Below, piece by piece: positions 23,815 to 34,758 of a DNA stretch of 64,000 nucleotides. This DNA comes from Perca fluviatilis (lineage: Eukaryota; Chordata; Actinopteri; Perciformes; Percidae). Within the stretch, counting starts at the first letter, position 1; every line of letters begins with the position of its first letter. The position numbers and the translations under genes are program-made. Below the pieces are notes generated by a model. That model was not told the origin of the DNA. It made no database searches and saw only the letters and a list, made by a program, of their open reading frames with translations. The DNA is taken from assembly GCF_010015445.1 (NCBI RefSeq), contig NC_053134.1:14604629-14668628 (forward strand). The letters are read 5' to 3'.

Positions 23815-26662
23815 TAATACTATACTATGGCTATCTTCGACACACTATACTATAGCTTTTTATTACTTTTTTCGACATACTATAAAATGGCTTTTTATTA
23901 CTTTTTTCGACATACTATACTATGGCTATCTTCGACATACCTTACTATGGCTTTTTTATCACTTTTTTCAACATACTACACTATGGCTTTTTCATCACTT
24001 TTTTCGACATACTGTACTATGGCTTTTTATTGCTTTTTTCGACATACTATACTATGGCTTTTTATTGCTTTTTTCAACATACTATACTATGGCTATCTTC
24101 GACATACTATACTATGGCCTTCTTCATCCCTTTTTTCGACATACTATACTATGGCTATCTTCGACATACCGTACTATGGTTTTTTAGCTCTTTTTTCGAC
24201 ATACTATACAATGGCTTTTTATTACTTTTTTCAACATACTATACTATGGCTATCTTCGACATACCTTATTATGGCTTTTTTATCACTTTTTTTGAGACAC
24301 TATTCTATGGCTATCTTCGACATACATTACTATGGCTATTTTATCACTTTTTTCAACATACTATACTATGGCTATCTTCGACATACATTACTATTGCTTT
24401 TTTATCCCTTTTTTTGACGTACTATACTATGGCTATCTTCGACATACATTACTATGGCTTTTTATTACTTTTTTCGACATACTATACTATGGTTATCTTC
24501 GACGTACTATACTATGGCTTTTTTATCACTTTTTTTTCGACATACTATACTATGGCTTTTTCATCCCTTTTTTGGCGTACTATACTATGGCTATCTTCGA
24601 CATACTATACTATGGCCTTTTTATCACTTTTTTCGACATATAATAGTATGGCTTTTTTATCACTTTTTTTCGACATACTATACTATGGCTTTTTTATCCC
24701 TTTTTCGACATACTATACTATGGCTATCTTCGACATACTTTACTATTGCTTTTTTATCACTTTTTCGACATACTATACTATGGCTATCTTCGACATACTA
24801 TACTATGGCTTTTTTATCATATTTGTCGACATACTATACTATGGCTTTTTCATCCCTTTTTTCGACATACTATAATATGGCTTTTTATTACTTTTTTCGA
24901 CATACTATGCTATGGCTTTTTATTGCTTTTTTCGACATACTATACTATGGCTATCTTCGACATACTATACTATGGCCTTTTTATCACTTTTTCGACACAC
25001 TATACTATGGCTTTTTCATCCCCTTTTTCGACATACTATACTATGGCTATCTTCGACATACTTTACTATTGCTTTTTTATCACGTTTTTCGACATACTAT
25101 ACTATGGCTATCTTCGACATACTATACTATGGCCTTTTTCATCCCTTTTTTCGACATACTTTACTATGGCTATCTTCGACATACTTTACTTTTGCTTTTT
25201 TATCACTTTTTTCGACATACTATACTATGGCTTTTTATTACTTTTTTCGACATACTATGCTATGGCTTTTTATTACTTTTTTCAACATACTATACTATGG
25301 CTATCTTCGACATACCTTACTATGGCTTTTTTATCTCTTTTTTCGACATACTATGGCTATCTTCGACCTACTATACTATGGCTTTTTTATCCCTTTTTTC
25401 AACATACTATACTATGGCTATCTTCGACATACTATACTATGGCTTTTTTATCACTTTTTTCGACATACTTTACTATTGCTTTTTTATCACTTTTTTCGAC
25501 ATACTATACTTGGCTTTTTCATCCCTTTTTTCGACATACTATACTATGGCTATCTTCGACATACTATACTATAGCCTTCTTCATCCATTTTTTTTGACAT
25601 ACTATACTATGGCTATCTTCGACATACTATACTATAGCTTTTTATTACTTATTTCGACATACTATACTATGGCTATCTTCGACATACTATACTATGGCTT
25701 TTTCATCCCTTTTTTCGACATACTATACTATGGCTATCTTCGACATACTATACTATGGCTTTTTCATCCCTTTTTTCAACATACTATACTATGGCTATCT
25801 TCGACAGACTATACTATAGCTTTTTTATTTCTTTTTTGGCGTTACTATACTATGGCTTTTTATTACTTTTTTCGACATACTATACTATGGCTTTTTCGTC
25901 ACTTTTTTCGATGTACTATACTATGGCTGTCTTCGACATACTATACTATGGCTTTTTTATCTCTTTTTCGACATACTATACTATGGCTTTTTATTACGTT
26001 TTTCGACATACTATACTATGGCTTTTTCATCACTTTTTTCGACATACTATACTATGGCTATCTTCGACATACTTTACTATTGCTTTTTTATCACTTTTTT
26101 CGACATACTATACTATGGCTTTTTATTACTTTTTTCGACATACTATACTATGAATTTTTATTACTTTTTTCAACATCCCATACTATGGCTATCTTCGACA
26201 TACCTTACTATGGCTTTTCATCCCTTTTTTCGACATAGTATACTATGGCTACCTTCGACACACTATACTATGGCTTTTTATTACTTTTTTCAACATACTA
26301 TACTATGGCTTTTTATTACTTTTTTCAACATACTATACTATGGCTTTTTATTACTTTTTTCGACATACTATACTATGGCTTTTTCATCCCTTTTTTCAAT
26401 GTACTATACTATGGCTATCTTCTACATACCTTACTATGGCTTTTTTATCCCTTTTTTTGACGTGCTACACTATGGCTTTTTTAATCACTTTTTGACAAAC
26501 TATACTATGACTATTTGTCGTCTTACTATACTGTGGCTATTTTATCAGTTTTTTTGATGTACTATTATATGGCTATATTCAACATACTATGGCTTTTTTA
26601 TCACTTTTTTCAATGTACTATACTACGGCTATCTTAGACATACTATACTATGTATAGTATGG
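23815..26662 (+). repeat. minisatellite, homogeneous core
   Basis: About 2.85 kb of highly similar units. Each starts CGACATACTATACTATGG. Two kinds follow: a long one (35-36 bases) continuing CTTTTTATTACTTTTTT or CTTTTTCATCCCTTTTTT, and a short one (25 bases) continuing CTATCTT. The two often alternate, giving a 60-base higher-order unit. No stop codon occurs in the unit in any forward frame, so open frames of up to 594 codons (24454-26238) run through it. Their products would be repeats of the LYYGF/YYTMAF/HTILWLF kind and are almost certainly not proteins. Confidence 0.97.
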
Positions 26663-26663
26663 A

Positions 26664-26791
26664 GCACCCGAGCACCCGGAGGACACAGGAGAACATGCAT
26701 ACTCCACACAGAAAGGCCTGAGACAACCTGAGTTTGAACCCAGAACCTTCTTGCTGTGAGGCAGAAGTGCTAACCACTGAGCCACCTCTAG
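26664..26791 (-). mobile_element. tRNA-headed SINE fragment
   Basis: Read on the minus strand it starts GAGGTGGCTCAGTGGTTAGC and carries an exact RNA polymerase III A box (TGGCTCAGTGG, 26784-26774) and a near-exact B box (GGTTCAAACT, 26740-26731) about 35 bases further on. The body continues with CCTTTCTGTGTGGAGT and GCATGTTCTCCTGTGTCCTC. This is a common fish SINE-like repeat. It sits inside the minisatellite and is not a functional tRNA gene, since cloverleaf stems do not form. Confidence 0.7.
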
Positions 26792-26973
26792 CTATTTTAT
26801 CACTTTTTTCGACATACTACATTATGGCTTTTTATTACTTTTTTTCTATATACTGTGGCTTTTTCATCACTTTTTTGACGTATTATACTATGGCTGTCTT
26901 CGACATACTTTACTATGGCTTTTTATCACTTTTTTTCGACATATTATACTATCACTTTTTATATCATTTTTCA
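26792..26973 (+). repeat. minisatellite block between two SINEs
   Basis: Four to five units, degenerate, of the same family as the core. Confidence 0.9.
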
Positions 26974-27157
26974 GGGTGGCCTCTAGCTCACCCAGTAAGA
27001 GTATTAGCCCCATGGTGGCTGAGTCCTGCAGCTGCGCAGTTTCGGATCTGACCTTTTGCCCTTTGCTGCGTATCATCCCCCATCTCTCACCTCTTATATC
27101 TATCCACTGTCACTTGTAATAAAGGAAAAACAAAACAAAATAGTCTTTAAACACATA
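26974..27157 (+). mobile_element. tRNA-derived SINE, degenerate
   Basis: It starts GGGTGGCCTCTAGCTCACCC and has a degraded A box (about 26988-27003), a degraded B box (CAGTTTCGGATCTGACC region), then TTTGCTGCGTATCATCCCCC, a CACTGTCACTTGTAATAAAG segment and an A-rich tail. I recognise this order from a fish tRNA-SINE whose body reads CTGCATGTCATTCCCCCTCT and ends in AATAAAGGCAAAAA. Minisatellite units flank it on both sides. Confidence 0.6.
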
Positions 27158-27249
27158 CTATGGCTTTTTATCACTTTTTTCAACATACAATACCGACTGT
27201 TTATCACTTTTTTGACATACTATACTATGGCTTTTTCGACATACTATAC
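27158..27249 (+). repeat. minisatellite block
   Basis: About three units of the same family. The last eight bases (TACTATAC) serve as the left target duplication of the following hAT element. Confidence 0.9.
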
Positions 27250-27694
27250 CAGGCATGTTCAAAGTATGGCCCGGGGCCAATCATGGCCCGCGGCCAGATT
27301 TCATACAGCCCTCAGCCTCGGTTTGTGAAATACAAGGGCAAAAGTCATATGTTGTAAGCTTAAGTGTTATGTTAACAAAGTATTACATCACGCATAATAA
27401 GTCATGTTTAAAATGAACATGGGTTTAAGATACTTATCAACTTTAAGTGGTAGTCCATACAGTATGTTTGGTTATCTGACTACGGATGTAAAAGTAAGGC
27501 ACAATTTTTTTGATTTGTTCACGCCTGAGTGGCGTTGGTTTGGTTTACATTGCCGTTAAAAAAAAGATAATTGTGACGATGAAAATAAAAATCGTTATAG
27601 ATCAGTGCATTCGTATGTAACTTTTCTTGTTGAAAAAATTACACATTATCATTATCAAATCTGGCACTCTTTAAATAAAGTTTGGACACCCCTG
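27250..27694. mobile_element. hAT non-autonomous element (445 bp) with 8-bp target duplication
   Basis: The ends are CAGGCATGTTCAAAG and, reverse-complemented, CAGGGGTGTCCAAAC, the standard hAT terminus. The flanks TACTATAC (27242-27249) and TACTATAT (27695-27702) match at seven of eight positions. The left part contains GGCCCGGGGCCAATCATGGC, a familiar feature of this family. It inserted into the minisatellite after the array had formed. Confidence 0.85.
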
Positions 27695-27815
27695 TACTAT
27701 ATACTATGGCTTCTTTATCACTTTTTTGGACATACTATACTATGACTTTTCATCACTTTTTTCGACAAACTAAACTATGGCTTTTTTATCACTTTTTTTC
27801 GACATACTATACTAT
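27695..27815 (+). repeat. minisatellite block
   Basis: Three to four units of the core type between the hAT element and the LTR-like block. Confidence 0.9.
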
Positions 27816-28485
27816 TTTCATGACTGGTGTAGAAAACTTCAATCTTCACTTAGCTGAATAAAAGAATAACTCGTTGAGCCTCAGGTTTGCTACTTGAATA
27901 CATAAGTTTATTACAATACAGATCAGAGTAGAACTTGGTACAGCACATATACTTGGACAGACATTCCAAAAACTTAAAGGTACATTGTCTTTGCTCCGCT
28001 TTATACAGCATGTCCCATGTCACACATAATCGCACCACCATGGAGGAGGCAAAACAATGTGTTACGTAAGCCTTGGTCAAGTCTATTTACCATGGGACTT
28101 AGGAACACCATCAAGGTCCACATCTTTTCTTTGACTCTTCTCATAAAGCATACCAATTGTGAAGGACTCTGAAGTCTCTCAAAATACCAAACCATGACAA
28201 TGCGCAAATCATACATAAATGTATGTGCAATAATGTTTCTACCACAGTTCGCCATCTTTTTGATCATGAAGTGAAAACATCAATCTACATGCACAACAAG
28301 GTCTGTCCCCCGTTGCCTAACAGCAGAATACTTGAAGAAAAGGGACTTGCGAAGCGGGTAAGATCTCTGACAGACTTCTAAGGTAAAAGAAAACCATACG
28401 GTGTTTTCAGCATATTAGCATCTTAGCTCTTTACTGAGATACAAATGGTTAATTTGCAATAATTATAACTTTGCACACTAGATTT
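27816..28485 (-). mobile_element. possible solo LTR or other insertion in the minisatellite
   Basis: About 670 bases unlike the array. On the minus strand there is a TATA box (GCTGTATAAAGCGGAGC, 28010-27994), then about 90 bases downstream an AATAAA signal (27913-27908), and the block ends near CTACACCAGTCA (27832-27821). A promoter and a poly(A) signal in that order and spacing is how an LTR is built. I could not fix TG...CA ends or a target duplication, so the call is tentative. Confidence 0.3.
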
Positions 28486-29408
28486 TTTTCAATACACTAT
28501 AACATTACTTTTTTCAACATACTATACTGACTTTTTTATGATTTTCTTGACATGCCATACTATGACATTTTTTAACAGTGTATTTTTACTTCTTTTGGAC
28601 ATACTATGAGCTTTTGGTTTTTTCCCCAACATACTATGACTTTTTAGTGCTTTTTTCGACATACTATAATAAAATTACTTTTTTCAACATGCTATAGTTT
28701 GCCTTTTATGACCTTTTTTACAACATACAACACTATATTTTTCGACATACTATAATATACATTTTTTTCACATTAAATAAAATACTATGACTTTTTGTTA
28801 ACTGACAAACTATAATGCAACATACTATTATTTTTTCAACATGCTATAGTATAACTTTTTATTGCTTTCGACATAGTATGACTTTTTTACGACATTTTTC
28901 AATATACTATAACTTTTTTCCACATACTATAGTATGAGTTTTTTGACATGCTATATCATTACATTTTATGACATTTTTCAACATACAATACTATGACTTT
29001 TTGACGCACTATATACTATGACTTTGTATTTTTTTTAAACTATACTACATTTCCCAACATGCTATACTATGACATTTTTTCGAGATGCAATAGTATGACT
29101 GACTTTGTTGTTGCTTTTCTACATACTATACTGACATTTTTTTGACATGTTATGACTATTTATTGCTATAATTCGACATGCTACAGTTTCTTTTATGCTT
29201 TTTTTTTTTACATACTATCCTATGACATTTTTTCAACATGCTATAGTATGACTTTTTATGTTGTTTTTCAACATGCTTTATTATGACATTTCTCGACATA
29301 CTATACTGACTTTTTGTTGCTTTTTTTCTCGACATACTATACAGAGTGCATTTTTATGACTTTTTTCTGACATGCCATAATATGACTTTTTTATGTTTTC
29401 CGACAAAC
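28486..29408 (+). repeat. minisatellite, right block (highly degenerate)
   Basis: Recognisable units (CGACATACTATA, CAACATGCTATAGTATGACT, CTTTTTATG) persist, but unit length and order vary and GCTATAG forms are common. This block is much older-looking than the core. Confidence 0.9.
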
Positions 29409-29409
29409 T

Positions 29410-29457
29410 ATATTTTATATTATTTATATAATATAAAATATTTATTTAAATAAATAT
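29410..29457. repeat. AT-rich inverted repeats
   Basis: A 13-base arm pair (29410-29422 with 29429-29441, six-base loop) overlaps a perfect 20-base palindrome ATATTTATTTAAATAAATAT (29438-29457). It marks the point where minisatellite sequence stops. Confidence 0.9.
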
Positions 29458-29877
29458 ATATTTTTTAAAGAATTAGGATTCCTCGAGTTTCATTAATTAT
29501 CAATTGTACATTGCAGGTACATTCCTGGGTATAGGCCTGGGACCATTTATATAAATGTAAGTATAGTCTGTCAACTGAGAAAACATATAGGACAGCCTGT
29601 CACTGGTGAAGAAGACAGTATCTCTGAATGACCTCTAAAGGAAAAGCTATATATATGGAATTGTATTGAGACATGCAAAAGCTTGTCATTGGTTATTGAC
29701 CATGGTTATTGTGGCGAGGTCTTTCCATTGGTTTAGGAGGAATAATAATTTGGCTGCTTGCCAATGAGCAAATATGAAATAATTGTTCTGAGGGAGTTGC
29801 TGTTAAAAACTGATTTGGTTACTTTTTCCTGTAACTTCCCTGTAATTAATTACATAAAATATTTGCAATATATCACC
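29458..29877. other. no gene; unidentified insertion in the array
   Basis: Non-satellite sequence between degenerate blocks. No motif recognised. Confidence 0.4.
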
Positions 29878-29881
29878 TTAA

Positions 29882-30400
29882 AGGGGAACTATGCAGTTTT
29901 TTTTAGCTTAATTTACCTTAACTGAACAGCTTCGGAGTCATTGAAACGGTTATATGACTTTTTTTTAGTTGAATGGTGGTCGCCTCGCTTCCCCGTAGCG
30001 CCTGTGAGCGGGAAAACCACTCTTGCAACTTTCGGCCGGCGAGCCACTGGCCTCAGCATCAGGAAGTATCGCGTGATATCAGGTCTCGCGATGTAACGAA
30101 TTACTTCACGGCACAGGACACATACGGCCATTCAGGAACCGGCTAACAAGGTAGCGATGGAGTTTTTTCACACTATCGTCATGGCTGAGCCGGCAAAAAA
30201 GAAGCAGAAAGCTAGGAAAGCATTGTCGGAGGAACAGAGAAAGAGAAAACGGCAGACTGACGAGCGAGGAGTCAGACACAAGTAAACATAGGAGCTGCCA
30301 AATATCTATTCCAAAGCTGTAGGGAGAGCTCTATAGAGAAACCTGTGAGCAAAAAGCGACTATCTCTGTGTTTTCTGTGCCCTGATTATCCAGAATACTG
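29882..30400 (+). mobile_element. TTAA-type DNA transposon, left part only
   Basis: It starts TTAA (29878-29881) then AGGGGAACTATGCAGTTTTT, a left end I recognise from fish genomes, followed by ACTTTCGGCCGGCGAGCCAC and AAGTATCGCGTGATATCAGG. The matching right end is missing and minisatellite resumes near 30409. Confidence 0.55.
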
Positions 30401-30408
30401 AATATTTT

Positions 30409-30637
30409 TACTTTTTCAACATGCTGTAGTATGACTTTTTTAGGTTTTTTCGACATGCTATAGTATGACTTTTTATGGCGTTTTTCGACATGCTATACTA
30501 TCACGTTTTTACACTGTATATAGTATGACTTTGTTATGATTTTGACATACTATACTTTGACTTATTGCTTTTTTCTGACATACTATACTATGACATTTTG
30601 TAACTTTTTTCGACATACTATACTATGCCTTTTTTCT
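30409..30637 (+). repeat. minisatellite, last block
   Basis: About seven units of the degenerate ACATGCTATAGTATGACT type, ending with two core-like ACATACTATACTATG units. Confidence 0.9.
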
Positions 30638-33271
30638 AATAAAATTATTTGCTTCCCTTTGTGAATCTTGTAAATGAGGTAAATGATTACCTGAAAAATG
30701 ACAACCTTGGTTAGTTTTGTTCAACCCAAATCACACCAGTGAAACATGTCCCAATCTGCTAAGGTGAATGGAACTGGAGTCAGCATTGGTGAGTAAGTTT
30801 AAGTTGGCAATTGTTGACATACCCAACATTTATTAGTACTTCTGTTACTGGCATAGTCTACCATCATTTGCATAACCAGACTAGCAGTTTCATAAAATTT
30901 TTGTTTTTTACGTTGCAATCTTCTGATGTCCAGTAACAAATTTGTCTTCTTAAGTAAGGTTTGTTTTGTCCTTCAGAGGTGCTATAGTCAAAGCACTCCG
31001 ATAGTTTGTAAAAGATCAGAATACTTGTCTGTATTGCAATCAACTGAGGCCTCGTGCTCAGGTGATCTTCTAATTTTTAAGTATTTTAGCCTGTGCCAAG
31101 AAGGAGAAACATGGCTGCACAGGAGAATCGCCTGGCCACAACTGCTTTTCGGCGTCTTTCGTGTCCTTGTTTCCCTTGTGTAGATCTCTCCAACACCTTG
31201 TGGCATAGATCCATTCTGGCTTTCCGTCCACCCTCAGGGCGGTTCTCATGGTTAGCAGCATTTGGTATGGACCTCTCCATCTAAGAAATAAAAAGACACA
31301 AACACAAAACACTGAAAACCTGTAAGTAAAAATGTGGTCAGAGTGTGAAAATGTGAGAATGTCGGTTAGGGTTAGCATATAGTCATTCATTGATTTTTGT
31401 TATCCATATCAGGGTAGCTCTGGAGGTGTTAGCGAAACCTGTGGACATAGATATGTGGACTCAGTGTTCTGTTAGGTGTACCTCTGACAGAATATTTTAG
31501 ACCTGTGTCTGTGTGGCACATAGTATATTTATGTGTATGTGGCACTGTTATTTTCTACACGTTTTGTACTACTTAATTTTGTATATTTGCAAATAAAACA
31601 GATACCCCCATGTCATTTGTAATGCACTGCCTTTTTCAATTGGCCGAATGTGAAGACCAGCCAAAAGATTGATTGTTTTTTTAATTATTGTTTCAGGTTG
31701 TATGCCAATCGGCTATTGTTGGGAACACATTTATGAGGTCATATGGCAGACAAAAAAAAAAGTTCTGCTGCGTTAATTAGCTTACAAGTAGCTCATCTAG
31801 CTTACATTGTGTTGCCCCAGTAGTTTGATGTTTTTGTGGTGGATGTTTTTACAAGCTCTTGTGCTTAACTTATCAGTGTGATGATGTTGTGAAGTTATTA
31901 ACATTATTTGCATTCTTCACAAATTATCATTAAACAAGATGATTTTGTTGATCTGTTAAAACCTTTCCCCCAAATATATATCATCAGTTACATGAAGACT
32001 GCTAAGTGTGATTACATTGTCTTGTTGTGATGTATGCATAGTCTCTATTATAAGAGGGATCTTGATCTAGATCAGTTAATCTACATGAATAAATAAAGCT
32101 TGACTGACTGATCTTAGAAGTAGTTTATATATCATTTAAACATAGCGGTCACAATAGATCCATTAAAAGTAATATAAGTTAATCTTTATAGCCTCTAGCA
32201 CAGATGTTCCATTCATCACAGTACTTTGACATCTTGATATATAATATCTTTAAAGAAACACCAAAATGTGAACATAACAGTGTCTCCCCCTTCAAGTTTT
32301 TCATTATACAAGTATACAATTAAAAAAACATAAACAAAAATCATTTCATTATTTTATGTGTGGTTTCAAATCCATGACATTGTCACATAATCCCTGTCAG
32401 AGGCTGGTTTTCATAACATGGAACAGAGTGGAGAGGATGAGGAGGGAGAAAAGAGGAGTAAGGCGTTAAGAAAAAAATACACACAAAACAGGAGTGCCGC
32501 ACATGAACAAAGGACCTTTATTTGCAACCCATAAGGGCAACATGCAGACATTCAAGGAGAGTGCTTGATATGAGATGCGTGCAGTTCAGATGTGTTCATG
32601 ACCATGTTTTGTATAAGTGGCATTTGTGTCCAGGAAGTCTTGTGCATGGACGGAGGTGTTTCTCTTCCTTATCGTGTCATCTACTGAGCCACTGGACACT
32701 GCCTCTTCTCTTATATCTTGCATGATCTTTTCATTGTTCTCTGGTGTTTTATCTCTTTGCTACTTATCTGACTCTTCCTTGCACATAATCTCCCACGCAG
32801 CATTATTTGAAAAAAAGGAAGACTTTTTATCAGAGTTTGGAAACCGCCTTTTGTTTCTGTGCCTCTCTTATTCTCTGCAGCTCTGTCCGTCTTTCTCTTG
32901 TCCATTTTCTCTCTATATTGCTCACACCCTATCTACCTCATTTTCACACAAGTCATTCAGCACTGAGTCATCCTCTCATGTGCATTCAGCATTTGTCCCT
33001 GTGTTGGGTCCTTCTTCTTAGCCAATCTCCTCTCCTATATAAATCCCTCCCACTTCACCTCTCTGGGCCACAGAGAAAATTGGAAATGTGTCATTGCTTT
33101 TCTAAGATTAACTTTTGCTTATATCAGAAAACATACCCAGAAAACAGACTTTGTCGGGATACTGCAACATCTGAAGTATTAGCTTTTCTGTCAATATTTC
33201 AAAATCTAATTTCTAAACATTAATTTTAGTTGTAGGTGATTACCACTCTGAATATGATATTAGATAACAAC
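30638..33271. other. no gene recognised
   Basis: Ordinary sequence. Open frames of 60-140 codons at 30926-31390 and 32522-33223 show no domain and no recognisable splice context. AATAAATAAAGCTTGACTGA (about 32090) looks like a LINE tail but nothing supports it upstream. Confidence 0.5.
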
Positions 33272-33830
33272 CAGGGTTCTCATTTATAAAACTGTGTGTA
33301 GGATCCTTACTAAAAGTGTACGTACGCCCAAAAGCCAAAAATGGCGTACACCAAAAAACATTCAGATTTATAAAACTGTGCGTACGCACATCTGTAAGCA
33401 ATGTCCCCTTTATAAATCACAGATTACCCACAAGTGTGCGTATGTGAATCAGCCTCTTATCCCGCCCTGTAAATGCCCCTTTTTAACCATAAATAGTCAA
33501 TGCAAAGCACCTCATGAATGCTGATCAGTATGTTAATGACCCTGGCAGTTGTCGTTACGCCGAATCATGACGACTGGCGGGGAAAAAGCTAAATACTTCT
33601 CTGACGCTCGGGAATTGCTGCAAATTGAATTATAATTTCGGCCTGTTCTCGCATATTGTAGGTAAACCTGATCAATAGACTATCTATATTAATAATACTG
33701 TCCAAAACGGCAGGCATTACGGCACTCGGGGACAGCTTCAATATACCAGACCTATATGATAAGATTTAACAGAACTATATATTATATCTAAACATGCCTT
33801 AGTGATAAAGGTGAAGATTATATATAATAT

Positions 33831-34064
33831 TTGGAAACAGCCGGTTTCCCCCAGAGTGGCGAGGACCTGTATTTGGACCGGGATGCCACGGTTCCGGCAT
33901 GTTGCCCTCTCTACTGGACTCAATTCAGTAAATAGATCCAAGAGCGCAGCTTTAGGGAATCTAAATCGGCATATTAGCCAGTCATCGTCATGGTCCCTGA
34001 AGCCTCTTTCTCTCCTGATTCTTCCATTAGCATAGTCCTCCTGCAGGGCCAGCAGTGCCATCAT
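33831..34064 (-). pseudogene. Harbinger (HARBI1-like) transposase, N-terminal fragment
   Basis: From ATG at 34064 the minus strand encodes about 78 codons matching the N-terminal region of HARBI1-type nucleases: an acidic-aromatic DHDDDWLICRFRFPKAALLD segment, then a Leu-rich helix, then IPVQIQVLATLG leading to a GCFQ. In the family this precedes the helix-turn-helix-like segment and the DDE catalytic domain. After GCFQ the frame runs into unrelated AT-rich sequence and stops at 33738-33740, so all catalytic residues are gone. Within the conserved block, LGETGCFQ is shorter than the usual LGFLATGSFQ-type sequence, hinting at a small deletion. It confirms the superfamily of the surrounding element. 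Confidence 0.75.
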
Positions 34065-34238
34065 GCAGCATTACGCACGGGTTCACCGCAGTATTTATAT
34101 ATTTACAACAATTTGTGATTGTTAACACCTTGCCAAAATCACAGCAAGTGGTATCCCCCACCCCGAGACACGATTTAAAGACTAAAGTGTAATAGGCGAA
34201 CACACTTTTCTTCATGTTTTTTTTTAGTACAGTATTAA

Positions 34239-34758
34239 AGTCCCATGACATGCTGCTCTTTGGATGCTTTTATATAGACCTTAGTGGTCCCCTAATACTT
34301 TATCTGAAGTCTCTTTCCTGAAATGCAGCCTTGGTGCAGAACTACAGCCACTAGAGCCAGTCCCACAATGAGCTTTCCGTAGTATGTGCCATTTCTGTGT
34401 CTGTAGCTATTGAGGAGGAGAGAGGGGGGGGGGCAAGATGGAGGGTGGGTGTGTGGCCTTGACCAACTACCACTTTGCTCGTTTGAAAGCCATGATGTCT
34501 CTCTCTCATAGGTGGGCCAAATTCTCAGGGCGGGCAAAGCAGAGAAAGGGGAGGTAACCTTGCTCCTTATGACATCATAAGGAGCAAGATTCCAGATCGG
34601 CCCATCTGAGCTTTCATTTTCTCAAAGGTAGAGCAGGATACCCAGGGCTCGGTTTACACCTATCGCCATTTCTAGCCACTGGGGGACCATAGGCAGGCTG
34701 GGGAACGCATATTAATGTTAAAAAACCTCAAAGTGAAATTTTCATGCCATGGGACCTT
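34239..34758. mobile_element. TTAA-flanked element, copy A, nested in Harbinger
   Basis: The left end is AGTCCCATGACATGCTGCTC and the right end CATGCCATGGGACCTT, a short inverted repeat of about 17 bases. TTAA lies at 34235-34238 and 34759-34762. The body is the same as 44803-45301 over its whole length, apart from a 30-base palindrome at 34559-34588 that copy B lacks. No coding capacity. Confidence 0.85.
34559..34588. repeat. 30-bp near-perfect palindrome in copy A
   Basis: CTTGCTCCTTATGA, two central bases CA, then TCATAAGGAGCAAG. In copy B the corresponding place reads AGATCCAG. Confidence 0.95.

Noticed and set aside
23815..26662. CRISPR-like array of regular ~18-base repeats with spacers
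   Set aside because: The bases between the repeats are themselves repeats of two or three kinds, not unique spacers, and the DNA is from a vertebrate.
26664..27157. tRNA genes
   Set aside because: A and B boxes are present in one and degraded in the other, but the cloverleaf does not form and the downstream bodies are those of SINEs.
22612..27328. Long overlapping open frames of up to 594 codons
   Set aside because: All lie in the minisatellite and consist of its unit translated in different frames; three plus-strand frames are open at once. I treat them as artefacts of a stop-free unit.
29882..30400. A complete TTAA transposon with both ends
   Set aside because: I looked for the reverse complement of AGGGGAACTATGCAG up to 30640 and did not find it.
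30926..31390. Overlapping open frames on both strands
   Set aside because: Codon content looks random and no family is recognised.
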